Source: Bacteroidota bacterium (lineage in GTDB: Bacteria > Bacteroidota > Bacteroidia > Chitinophagales > Chitinophagaceae). Taken from it: a stretch of DNA of 7,510 nucleotides. The notes beneath the pieces were generated by a model, which was not told the DNA's origin, did no database searches, and worked only from the letters and a program-made list of their open reading frames with translations. Shown here in pieces: positions 1-7,126 of this stretch (positions within the stretch are counted from its first letter, which is position 1; each line of letters starts with the position of its first letter). The DNA is taken from assembly GCA_029778965.1 (NCBI GenBank), contig JAKPBL010000078.1, positions 1 to 7,510 of the forward strand, written 5' to 3'. The position numbers and the translations under genes were made by a program.

Positions 1-1592
1 TCGCCTACTGGCAAGTAGATGCCAGCAAGATCAAAAACTTCCTGCTGATCAACAACACCGATTCCCTGTATTCTTTTGTGAAAGCCGTAGAATATCCCAA
101 AGCCGGCGAAGACCCATCTCCCTGCCGCGTGGGCGTGGTCGACACTGCAACAGCCACTACCCAGTGGATGGATGTACCGGGCGATAGCCGGCAGCACTAT
201 ATTCCGCGAATGGAATGGGCAGCCAACAGCAGCGAACTGGTATTGGAACAACTGAACCGCAAACAAAACCAGGCTATCATATTCCTGGCCGATATCAGTT
301 CCGGCGATTGCAAAAAAATCTACCAGGAAACAGACGATGCCTGGATAGACATAAAAGCAAGATGGAGCGAAGATCCGACCGGATGGGAATGGATCAATGA
401 TGGCAAGGAGTTCCTCTGGGTATCGGAGAAAGACGGCTGGCGGCATCTTTACCGCATCAGCCGCGACGGCAAAAAAGAAACGCCGCTTACAAAGGGCAGC
501 TACGACCTGATCACCCTCAAAGCGATCGATGAGAAAAACGGTTTCGTCTACTTCATGGCCTCCCCCGACAATGCCACCCAGCAATATCTCTATCGCGTTT
601 CGTTGAAAGGATCGGACAAACCCGAAAGACTTTCGCCCGCACAACAGGCCGGCACCCACAACTACAGTATCTCTCCCACCGCACTTTATGCCATACACAG
701 CTTCAGCAACCACCGGTATGCGTCGCTGTCGGAATGGGTCAGCCTGCCGAAACATACCAGCATCAAAACAAACGAGCTGCCCCCCGCAAGAAACCAGGGA
801 AGGGTACCCGTGGAAATGTTCCAGGTCACCACCGACGATGGCATAACGATGGATGGATGGATGATCAAGCCAAAGCAGTTCGACAGTAATAAAAAATACC
901 CCGTCGTTTTCAAAGTATATACCGAACCTGCCTCGGCAACCGTGCGGGACATTGCAGACAACGCGGGTACACCCATGTATGCCGGCGACATGCCCGGCGA
1001 CGGCTATATACAGATCAGCCTCGACGGCCGCGGCACGCCCGCGCCCAAAGGCGCCGCCTGGCGAAAGTCCATTTACCGTAAAGTGGGGCAGGTGAATATC
1101 CGCGACCAGGCCATGGCCGCGCGTAAGATATTGCAGTGGCCGTTTATCGATACGGCACGGGTAGCGGTGTATGGGTCGAGCGGCGGCGGTTCCACCACCC
1201 TGAACCTGCTGTTTCAATATCCCGATATCTACAAAACAGGCATCGCCATGGCGCCTGTACCCAACCAGCTTCTCTATGACAATATTTACCAGGAAAGATA
1301 TATGGGGCTGCCGCAGGAAAACGCAGAAGACTACCGGCAGGGTTCTCCGCTCACGCATGCAAAAAACCTGCGGGGCAACCTGCTGGTAATACATGGCACC
1401 GGCGACGACAACGTACACTACCAGGGCACGGAAATGCTGATCAATGAACTGGTGAAGTATGACAAGAAATTCCAGTTGATGAGCTATCCCAACCGCACGC
1501 ATTCGCTACGCGAGGGGGAAGGCACCAGTCTTCACCTGTCGCACCTGTTTACCGATTTCCTGAGAACATATTGCCCGCCGGGAGGAAAATAG
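1..1592 (+). CDS. S9-family serine peptidase, dipeptidyl peptidase IV-like (3' part, 5' end outside window)
   Basis: The frame is open from base 3 to the TAG at 1590-1592, so about 529 C-terminal residues are visible and the true start lies upstream; the GTG at 78 is internal. The first half (to roughly base 800) resembles the DPP IV beta-propeller domain, beginning at AYWQVD. The rest is an alpha/beta-hydrolase domain. The catalytic triad can be read: Ser in GSSGGG (codon 1179-1181), Asp in HGTGDDNVH (codon 1404-1406) and His in YPNRTH (codon 1500-1502). Family members remove N-terminal dipeptides, often after Pro or Ala, and are usually exported in Bacteroidota; the signal peptide and the Glu motif that binds the substrate N-terminus would lie upstream. 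The residue before the nucleophile is Ser where many relatives have Trp. The fold is certain; exact substrate specificity is not. Confidence 0.93.
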   Translation, partial: AYWQVDASKIKNFLLINNTDSLYSFVKAVEYPKAGEDPSPCRVGVVDTATATTQWMDVPGDSRQHYIPRMEWAANSSELVLEQLNRKQNQAIIFLADISSGDCKKIYQETDDAWIDIKARWSEDPTGWEWINDGKEFLWVSEKDGWRHLYRISRDGKKETPLTKGSYDLITLKAIDEKNGFVYFMASPDNATQQYLYRVSLKGSDKPERLSPAQQAGTHNYSISPTALYAIHSFSNHRYASLSEWVSLPKHTSIKTNELPPARNQGRVPVEMFQVTTDDGITMDGWMIKPKQFDSNKKYPVVFKVYTEPASATVRDIADNAGTPMYAGDMPGDGYIQISLDGRGTPAPKGAAWRKSIYRKVGQVNIRDQAMAARKILQWPFIDTARVAVYGSSGGGSTTLNLLFQYPDIYKTGIAMAPVPNQLLYDNIYQERYMGLPQENAEDYRQGSPLTHAKNLRGNLLVIHGTGDDNVHYQGTEMLINELVKYDKKFQLMSYPNRTHSLREGEGTSLHLSHLFTDFLRTYCPPGGK

Positions 1593-1628
1593 CCGGGGCT
1601 TTTGCCGATGACGGCTCCCGCCATTTTT
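1579..1628. terminator. Probable bidirectional terminator between convergent genes
   Basis: Only 34 bases separate the peptidase stop from the stop of the minus-strand gene. AGCCG (1591-1595) can pair with CGGCT (1612-1616), and an inner GGC/GCC pair closes a TTTT loop at 1600-1603. An alternative outer stem is CGGGAG (1579-1584) with CTCCCG (1615-1620). Five T follow at 1624-1628 on the plus strand, and four A at 1586-1589 give a T run for the minus strand. The stems are short, so strength is uncertain, but placement and T runs suit a shared terminator. Confidence 0.45.
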
Positions 1629-3186
1629 ATTCCAGGTGTCGCTTTTTGCGATTGGCAATGCTTTTGCGCCGGATGATCTCCTGCACGGGCACGCCTTCCA
1701 CCTTGCTCTCCAGCCACGAGATAACATCGAGGTAGGAAAAAGTGCGGGTTTCGCGCGGATCATTCTCATAGGGTTTTATCTTGGTCAGCAACTTTGCAAA
1801 AGCCAATTTGATCTCCGTCCGCGGCTTACCAAATGCATGTCGCAAAAACCTGAACATTTCCTCTTCCACTACACTCAGGCTATCCATTTTCGCCATAAAA
1901 CGATATACCGATTTCACCAGGTATTCGAGCAGGTCAAAATTCCCTAACTCATAGTGCGCAATAAGATGGAGCAGCCGCGCATAACACTGCAGATCGGTGC
2001 GCAGGTCGGCTTTCCGGTTGATGATCTTTTGCAGGTAATCGATCGCCCGTTCGTTGTCGCCGCTGCCGAAATACAGGCAGGCGATCTTATAATAGAATAC
2101 AAGAATGCGATGGCGGTCGATCTGCAGCCAGTATTCTTCCATCTTTTCTTCCAGGGCAGGAATAATTTCCAGTCCGTCGCTGAACCGGCCCTCAAGAAAA
2201 TACTGGTTGATCCGCGCCAGTTGTCCGTACACAAACGCCTGCACGCGATTGTTGTCGTTCTGCTGTACAATGTCCGTTTTTTCCACCGCGTCGAGCAATG
2301 CCAGCGTTTTACGAAAACCCTCTTCGTTCTTCAGGTCGAAGTGTGCGCTCAGGAGATTGTGTAATCCTTTGATGTACTGCAAGGTTTCTACCTTGATCAT
2401 TTCGGGGTGCTTTCTGAACAGCTCAACCCACCTGGCGGTATAACGGTAGTACATCAGGTAGTCCTGCCTGATGAATGCATACCAGGTATAGCTCATGTTT
2501 ATATACAACTGCTCATAAAAACCGGCATTCTTTGCCGGGTCTTTGGGCATATGCTGCTCAAAGAAGGCATTCAGCTCGGCCTCATCTTTGCGGTTGCGCG
2601 CATGCCCCGAGCGGATATACCAGTTGTAGAGCAGCAGCGATAAATTGGAAAGATCATTGATCCGTTGAATGCGGCGGCTGATCTCTTCCGATTCAGCCAC
2701 CAGGGTTTCGGCCCTGTTCTCGCTGGAACGGGTAATATGCAAGGCTTCGATCTTTTTCTCAAAAAAAATCGCCTGCATCAGGAAACTCGATTGGTTGTGC
2801 GCCCGGGCCAGTTCCTTGAATTTATCAAGTACCCGCAGGCTTTGCAGGTACAACCCCTTATTGTACAATATCCGCGCAAAGCCCATCTGCTCATGTAATT
2901 GAATTTCAATCGATTGATCGTCGCGCAACAGGCGCAGGCTGCTTAATATCTGCCGGTAGAGGTGCGCCTTCAGGTTGCTAAGCTGCTGCTTTTTTATACC
3001 GGGGGTCTTCTTCAGCAATACGGCTTCGTCGTACTCGCTCATCTTATCGAGAGCGTCGAATAACGCTATGACTTTCAGGCTCTCTGCCGAAGAGTTCCGG
3101 GTGGCATAGAGCTTGAAATTCCGTTTTTCCGACTTTTCCAGGGTTTTGACCAACTGGAATACCGTATCTACTGAGCGGTTGGGCAT
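1627..3186 (-). CDS. Uncharacterised 519-aa helical-repeat (TPR-like) protein
   Basis: I do not recognise a named family with a known function, though the N-terminal pattern (a Leu-rich helix, then KSEKRNFKLY and QQLSNLKAHLYRQIL) resembles hypothetical proteins I associate with Bacteroidota. The whole chain is predicted alpha-helical, with no signal peptide and no convincing membrane segment, so it is probably cytoplasmic. A TPR-like unit is visible at about residues 357-390 (YYKIACLYFGSGDNERAIDY), and similar paired helices with Gly/Ala/Tyr spacing lie around residues 100-135 and 325-355. The C-terminus is strongly basic (IRRKSIANRKKRHLE). No catalytic motif is seen. The ATG at 3186 is chosen because it gives the full conserved-looking N-terminus and a 161-bp gap to the divergent leuA. 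TPR-type proteins usually act as protein-binding scaffolds; no specific role can be given here. Confidence 0.85.
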   Translation of the reverse strand: MPNRSVDTVFQLVKTLEKSEKRNFKLYATRNSSAESLKVIALFDALDKMSEYDEAVLLKKTPGIKKQQLSNLKAHLYRQILSSLRLLRDDQSIEIQLHEQMGFARILYNKGLYLQSLRVLDKFKELARAHNQSSFLMQAIFFEKKIEALHITRSSENRAETLVAESEEISRRIQRINDLSNLSLLLYNWYIRSGHARNRKDEAELNAFFEQHMPKDPAKNAGFYEQLYINMSYTWYAFIRQDYLMYYRYTARWVELFRKHPEMIKVETLQYIKGLHNLLSAHFDLKNEEGFRKTLALLDAVEKTDIVQQNDNNRVQAFVYGQLARINQYFLEGRFSDGLEIIPALEEKMEEYWLQIDRHRILVFYYKIACLYFGSGDNERAIDYLQKIINRKADLRTDLQCYARLLHLIAHYELGNFDLLEYLVKSVYRFMAKMDSLSVVEEEMFRFLRHAFGKPRTEIKLAFAKLLTKIKPYENDPRETRTFSYLDVISWLESKVEGVPVQEIIRRKSIANRKKRHLE

Positions 3187-3218
3187 CGTAATTACTACCG
3201 TTTAAAATCCTTGCCTGT

Positions 3219-3245
3219 ATTGGGTTTCAGCCATTTTGACCCAAT
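3219..3245. promoter_or_regulatory. Inverted repeat in the divergent promoter region, possible operator
   Basis: ATTGGGT (3219-3225) and ACCCAAT (3239-3245) form a perfect 7-base inverted repeat with 13 bases between them. It overlaps the candidate -7 box of the minus-strand gene and lies just upstream of possible leuA promoter sequence, so a dimeric regulator bound here could affect both directions. A second small palindrome, TCGGC-CTTTT-GCCGA (3281-3295), lies nearer leuA. No regulator is identified; a 7-base repeat can occur by chance. Confidence 0.35.
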
Positions 3246-3263
3246 TTTACGGGTGTAATTTCC
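3235..3263 (+). promoter_or_regulatory. Weak candidate promoter for leuA operon
   Basis: TTTG (3235-3238) is followed after 17 bases by TAATTTCC (3256-3263), which matches the first six positions of TAnnTTTG but not the last two. A second possible -7 box, TAATTTCG (3300-3307), has one mismatch, but its nearest TTG is 25 bases away. The leuA promoter must lie somewhere in 3187-3347, because the neighbouring gene runs away from it; which box is used cannot be decided by eye. Confidence 0.25.
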
Positions 3264-3270
3264 GGGCCAA
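3242..3270 (-). promoter_or_regulatory. Candidate Bacteroidota-type promoter for the minus-strand 519-aa gene
   Basis: Read on the minus strand, TTG (3270-3268) is followed after 18 bases by TAAAATTG (3249-3242). This fits the Bacteroidota pattern TTG-N17-23-TAnnTTTG with one mismatch in the -7 box. Transcription would start near 3237, leaving a leader of about 50 bases before the ATG at 3186. This is seen by eye only. Confidence 0.4.
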
Positions 3271-3347
3271 TTTGATTTTATCGGCCTTTTGCCGAATGGT
3301 AATTTCGACAGGCAGGCAACTGATTTTCACAAACATAGCACACACTT

Positions 3348-4517
3348 ATGGATAAGAAGATATTCATTTTTGACACTACCCTCCGCGATGGCGAGCAGGT
3401 TCCGGGATGTAAGCTGAACAAAAAGGAAAAGATCGAGCTGGCGCTCGAACTCGAGGCCCTGGGCGTTGATATCCTGGAAGCCGGCTTTCCTATTTCCTCT
3501 CCCGGCGACTTTGACGCCGTGAATGAGATCGCGCGGCTGTTGAAGACCACGGTGGTGTGCGGCCTCACCCGCGCCGTTCAGAAAGACATTGAAGTGGCCG
3601 CCGAGGCGCTGAAACCGGCTGCCCGTCGCCGTATCCATACCGGCATCGGCACCAGCGACTTTCATATTAAATCCAAATTCAATTCCAACCGCGAAGATAT
3701 TCTGCAACGTGCGGCCCAGGCAGTAAAATGGGCCCGCAACTTTACCGACGATGTGGAATTTTTTGCCGAAGATGCGGGCCGCACCGACAACGAATATCTC
3801 GCCCGTGTGGTGGAAGCCGTCATTGCAGCCGGCGCCACTACTGTAAATATACCCGACACCACCGGCTATTGTCTGCCGTACCAATACGGCGAAAAGATCG
3901 CTTTCCTGGTCAATAATGTGAAGAATGTAGACAAAGCCGTGCTGAGCTGCCATTGCCATAACGACTTGGGACTGGCCACCGCCAATTCGATCGCCGGCAT
4001 TATCGCAGGCGCCCGCCAGATCGAGTGTACCATCAACGGTCTCGGTGAACGCGCCGGTAACACATCGCTCGAAGAAGTGGTGATGATCATAAAGCAACAC
4101 CAGCAAACCCTCGGCTTCTATACCGGCATCAACGCCAAACAGCTCAACCCGATGAGCCGCAAGGTCGCCGATACCATGCGCATGCCGGTGCAGCCGAATA
4201 AAGCCATCGTAGGCGCCAATGCCTTCTCGCATTCATCGGGCATTCACCAGGACGGCTTCCTGAAAGACACTACTACCTACGAAATCATCGCGCCTGAAGA
4301 AGTAGGTGCGGACAGCTCCAAGATCGTGCTGACCGCCCGCAGCGGCCGCAGCGCCCTCGCCTATCGTTTCCAGAAACTTGGCTATAGTTTCACCCGCAAC
4401 GATATCGATACGCTGTATGAGCAATTCCTCGCAGTGGCCGATACCAAAAAAGAAGTAGGCGACGATGACCTCCATCAACTGGCCAAAGCACAACAGGAAA
4501 AGGCAGTAACCGCCTGA
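3348..4517 (+). CDS. leuA: 2-isopropylmalate synthase, short form lacking the regulatory domain
   Basis: Catalyses acetyl-CoA plus 2-oxoisovalerate to 2-isopropylmalate, the committed step of leucine synthesis, in the cytoplasm. The HMGL-like TIM barrel carries DTTLRDGEQ at residues 9-17 (catalytic Arg13, metal ligand Asp14), the metal-binding HCHND at 202-206 (His202, His204) and GLGERAGN at 231-238. The SPGDF and HSSGIHQDG (His300) motifs favour isopropylmalate synthase over homocitrate or citramalate synthase, though sequence alone does not fully exclude the latter. At 389 residues it ends after the subdomain following the barrel. The C-terminal leucine-binding domain of about 120 residues found in enzymes of 500 or more residues is missing, and the next gene starts 3 bases after the TGA. 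The ATG at 3348 gives the expected short N-terminus; no Shine-Dalgarno site is visible. It is first in a leuA-ABC-leuB unit. Confidence 0.95.
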   Translation: MDKKIFIFDTTLRDGEQVPGCKLNKKEKIELALELEALGVDILEAGFPISSPGDFDAVNEIARLLKTTVVCGLTRAVQKDIEVAAEALKPAARRRIHTGIGTSDFHIKSKFNSNREDILQRAAQAVKWARNFTDDVEFFAEDAGRTDNEYLARVVEAVIAAGATTVNIPDTTGYCLPYQYGEKIAFLVNNVKNVDKAVLSCHCHNDLGLATANSIAGIIAGARQIECTINGLGERAGNTSLEEVVMIIKQHQQTLGFYTGINAKQLNPMSRKVADTMRMPVQPNKAIVGANAFSHSSGIHQDGFLKDTTTYEIIAPEEVGADSSKIVLTARSGRSALAYRFQKLGYSFTRNDIDTLYEQFLAVADTKKEVGDDDLHQLAKAQQEKAVTA

Positions 4518-4520
4518 TCG

Positions 4521-5945
4521 ATGAACGGAATCCGGACCATAGCACAGCAAATCGCATTGCGCTGGCGCAACCGCCAGGTGCTGGGCCCTGTTTCATTTAC
4601 CATCGAACCGGGAGAGCAGCTATTGATTACCGGCGATCCCGGATCGGGTAAAACCCTGCTGACCAAAGCATTTACCAAAGAGCTTTTTCATGAAGGAACG
4701 CTGGCTTTCTTTCGCAACGGCGAAGCCGTGTCGCCGCGTATCCAGCGGGTACAACAACATTACCATTTCAACAATCGCTCGAACGTAAACAACTTTTATT
4801 ACCAGCAGCGCTTCAACAGCATCGACAGCGATGATGCCGCCTCCGTTCGCGAAGAGCTGGAGAAGACCGGCAGCAAAGCAGAACAGTGGCAACCCCTGTT
4901 ACAACTGTTCGCTATGGAAGAGCACCTTGATTCGCCCCTGCTGCACCTTTCAAGCGGTGAGCATAAACGCTTTCAACTGATCCGTGCATTTTTACAGGAG
5001 CCCGATATCATGATACTCGACGAGCCGTTCACGGGAATGGATACCCGAAGCCGGCAATTGCTCCGCGGGCTGATCGAGAAAAAGGCGGCCACCGGTATGC
5101 AGTTCATCATGATCTGCGACAAGGCGCAGGCGCCTGCCTGCTTCAATAAAATCCTGCACATAGAGGGCCGTTACCAGCTACCCGATAATGGCCGCATCGA
5201 ATTGCCGGCCGGCTTGCCGTTGGTAAACACCGGTCTTGGCTGCCTCGTGCAAATGACAAACGCCAGCATCCGCTACGAGGAACGGGTGTTGCTTTCCGAT
5301 GTCAACTGGACCATACGGCCCGGCGAGGCCTGGTGGCTGAAAGGCGTGAATGGCTCTGGCAAATCGACCCTGATCAGTCTCATCAACGGCGACAACCCCA
5401 AGGCTTATGCGAATAACCTGGTGCTGTTCGACCGGGTACGCGGAACCGGTGAAACCATTTGGGATATCAAACAAAACATCGGGTATGTTTCTCCCGAGCT
5501 GCAATGGTATTTCGACCGCAACAGCACAGTATTCCAGGCCGTGGCCTCCGGTCTTTTTGATACTATCGGCCTGTTCAGGTCTTTAACACCCGAACAGGAG
5601 CAAACCGTTCGCCGTTGGCTGCATACCTTCCACCTCATCGCCGACGCCGATCAACCCATCTGGCAATTGTCGACCAGCCAGCAGCGCATGGCCCTGCTGG
5701 CGCGGGCGATGGTGAAGAACCCGGTATTGCTGATTCTCGACGAACCCTGCCAGGGATTGTCTGACGGCCAGCAGAAAGCATTTACTGCCGCCATCAACCG
5801 GTTGAGCGAAGACCCTGGTCGCAGCCTGATTTATGTAACGCATTATGAAACCGAATTGCCCGACTGCGTTCAGTATAAACTGGAACTGCAGAACGGCCGT
5901 GCAATAACCTCTTCCTATCAACCCGAAAAAGCCATCAGCGCCTGA
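4521..5945 (+). CDS. ModF-like ATPase with two ABC cassettes, inserted between leuA and leuB
   Basis: Two ABC nucleotide-binding domains in one 474-residue chain without membrane segments. NBD1: Walker A GDPGSGKT (38-45), signature LSSGE (143-147), Walker B IMILDEP with Asp167/Glu168; the H-loop position reads Asp200-Lys201 instead of His. NBD2: Walker A GVNGSGKS (275-282), signature LSTSQ (383-387), Walker B LLILDEP with Asp407/Glu408, and H-loop His441. The NBD2 stretch with DNPKAYANNL and GTGETIWDIK closely resembles E. coli ModF, an orphan double-cassette ATPase of the molybdate gene region whose role is unclear. No permease gene lies beside it. It begins 3 bases after leuA and ends 2 bases before leuB, so it is co-transcribed and probably translationally coupled with leucine genes. 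Family assignment is confident; any link to branched-chain amino acids rests only on position. Confidence 0.92.
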   Translation: MNGIRTIAQQIALRWRNRQVLGPVSFTIEPGEQLLITGDPGSGKTLLTKAFTKELFHEGTLAFFRNGEAVSPRIQRVQQHYHFNNRSNVNNFYYQQRFNSIDSDDAASVREELEKTGSKAEQWQPLLQLFAMEEHLDSPLLHLSSGEHKRFQLIRAFLQEPDIMILDEPFTGMDTRSRQLLRGLIEKKAATGMQFIMICDKAQAPACFNKILHIEGRYQLPDNGRIELPAGLPLVNTGLGCLVQMTNASIRYEERVLLSDVNWTIRPGEAWWLKGVNGSGKSTLISLINGDNPKAYANNLVLFDRVRGTGETIWDIKQNIGYVSPELQWYFDRNSTVFQAVASGLFDTIGLFRSLTPEQEQTVRRWLHTFHLIADADQPIWQLSTSQQRMALLARAMVKNPVLLILDEPCQGLSDGQQKAFTAAINRLSEDPGRSLIYVTHYETELPDCVQYKLELQNGRAITSSYQPEKAISA

Positions 5946-5947
5946 GC

Positions 5948-7063
5948 ATGGAAAAAAAGATCAGTGTAATATTTGGAGACGGCATCGGGCCGGAAGTTAC
6001 CAAGCAGGGAACCAAGGTGCTGGATGCCATCGCCCGTGTATACGGCCATCGCTTCCGTTACCAATACCTGAGCATGGGCGCCGAAGCCATTGATAAAACC
6101 GGCGATCCCCTGCCCGAAGCCACCATCGAAGCCTGCCTGTCGTCAGACGCCACTATTGTAGGTGCGGTAGGCCATCCTAAATTCGACAACAATCCGTTGA
6201 CAACGGTTCGTCCCGAACAGGGCCTGTTGCGGTTGCGCAAGGCCATGGGCCTGTATGCCAATATCCGCCCGGTAAAATCGTACCCGTCGCTCGCACACCT
6301 GTCGGCCCTCAAGCCATCGCAGCTCGATGGTGTGGATATCATGATCATCCGCGAGCTGACAGGCGGCATTTATTTCGGTCACAAAACCTTGTCAGATACC
6401 GGCGACCGCGCTACCGACGAATGCGTCTATAACCGGTCTGAAATAGAACGTGTGGCGCACCTCGCTTTTCAATATGCCAAACAGCGCCGCGGCAAGCTGA
6501 CCCTGATCGATAAGGCCAATGTACTGGAAACCTCCAGGCTCTGGCGCAAAACAGTGCAGGAAATAGCCCGGCAATACCGGGAAGTGATGGTCGATTATAT
6601 GTTTGTCGACAATGCGGCCACCAAACTCATTCTGCAGCCACGCCAGTTTGACGTGATCCTGGTAGAAAACATGTTCGGTGATATACTGAGCGCCGAAGCC
6701 AGCGTATTCGGCGGCTCTATCGGCATGCTGCCATCTGCAGCCGTTGGCGACAGGCATGCATTGTTCGAACCGATCCACGGCGCCTATCCGCAGGCAGCAG
6801 GCAAAGACATTGCCAACCCGCTCGGCGCCATATTGAGCGCAGCTATGCTGCTGGATCATTTCGGTCTTGCGGAAGAAGCCGGCAAAGTTAGGCTGGCGGT
6901 AGAATGGACCATTCATAACGGATTTGTAACAAAGGATATAGACCCCGTGAACTTTTATTTCACGACCACTATCGGCGATATGATTGCCGACCTGATCGTA
7001 GATAAGTCGCCCTCGCAGTTGCACGAGGAAAATATCCAATTGCGCAAATCGACGATCATATAA
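5948..7063 (+). CDS. leuB: 3-isopropylmalate dehydrogenase
   Basis: NAD-dependent oxidation and decarboxylation of 3-isopropylmalate to 2-oxoisocaproate, the third step of leucine synthesis; cytoplasmic, normally a homodimer. Visible motifs are GDGIGPEV (10-17), the substrate-binding LRKAMGLYANIRP region, RELTGGIYFG with the catalytic Tyr, DKANVL with the catalytic Lys, MFVDNAATK (Asp221, metal ligand from the partner subunit), NMFGDILSAEAS (240-251) and FEPIHGAYPQAAGKDIANP. In the metal-binding segment the first Asp is present (Asp245), but the second, four residues later, is Ala249 (GCC, 6692-6694); most family members have Asp there. At 371 residues it is slightly longer than the usual 350-360, because of a polar C-terminal tail. 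The ATG follows the ABC gene stop by 2 bases. The family is certain; the Ala substitution leaves activity to be shown. Confidence 0.95.
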   Translation: MEKKISVIFGDGIGPEVTKQGTKVLDAIARVYGHRFRYQYLSMGAEAIDKTGDPLPEATIEACLSSDATIVGAVGHPKFDNNPLTTVRPEQGLLRLRKAMGLYANIRPVKSYPSLAHLSALKPSQLDGVDIMIIRELTGGIYFGHKTLSDTGDRATDECVYNRSEIERVAHLAFQYAKQRRGKLTLIDKANVLETSRLWRKTVQEIARQYREVMVDYMFVDNAATKLILQPRQFDVILVENMFGDILSAEASVFGGSIGMLPSAAVGDRHALFEPIHGAYPQAAGKDIANPLGAILSAAMLLDHFGLAEEAGKVRLAVEWTIHNGFVTKDIDPVNFYFTTTIGDMIADLIVDKSPSQLHEENIQLRKSTII

Positions 7064-7088
7064 AAAAGTCGTTTAGTTCTTTTTTTTT
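7062..7088 (+). terminator. Weak A/T-rich terminator after leuB
   Basis: AAAAAAG (7062-7068), starting inside the leuB stop codon, can pair with CTTTTTT (7079-7085) around a 10-base loop, and the T run continues to 7088. The stem holds a single G-C pair, so read-through into the downstream leader and ilvE is plausible. Confidence 0.35.
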
Positions 7089-7102
7089 CGGAGGCAGGTC
7101 GT

Positions 7103-7110
7103 TATATTCG
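7103..7110 (+). promoter_or_regulatory. Candidate -7 box for the leader-ilvE transcript
   Basis: TATATTCG matches TAnnTTTG with one mismatch. Transcription would start near 7114-7117, giving a very short untranslated stretch before the leader ATG at 7127. No TTG is found 17-23 bases upstream (that stretch is a T run), so the promoter is uncertain and transcription could instead come from leuB by read-through. Confidence 0.35.
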
Positions 7111-7126
7111 TGTTCTGCACGATCAC

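Noticed and set aside
78..80. GTG as the start of the peptidase gene
   Set aside because: The same frame is open to the window edge, and the upstream codons continue the DPP IV-like sequence (YWQVD...INNTDS), so this is an internal Val codon.
3330..3337. Perfect minus-strand TATGTTTG (-7 box) near the leuA start
   Set aside because: No TTG is found at the right distance upstream on the minus strand, and it would impose a leader of about 140 bases; the candidate at 3242-3270 is better placed.
3296..3355. A 19-codon ORF just before and overlapping the leuA start, considered as a second leader peptide
   Set aside because: Only 5 of 19 residues are Ile/Leu/Val, with no consecutive run, no terminator follows, and it overlaps the leuA start codon.
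3327..4232. A 301-codon minus-strand ORF opposite leuA
   Set aside because: It lies in the shadow of an unmistakable leuA; its Gly/His-rich, low-complexity composition is typical of antisense reading of a G+C-rich gene.
6392..7039. A 215-codon minus-strand ORF opposite leuB
   Set aside because: It overlaps conserved leuB motifs and shows no recognisable domain of its own.
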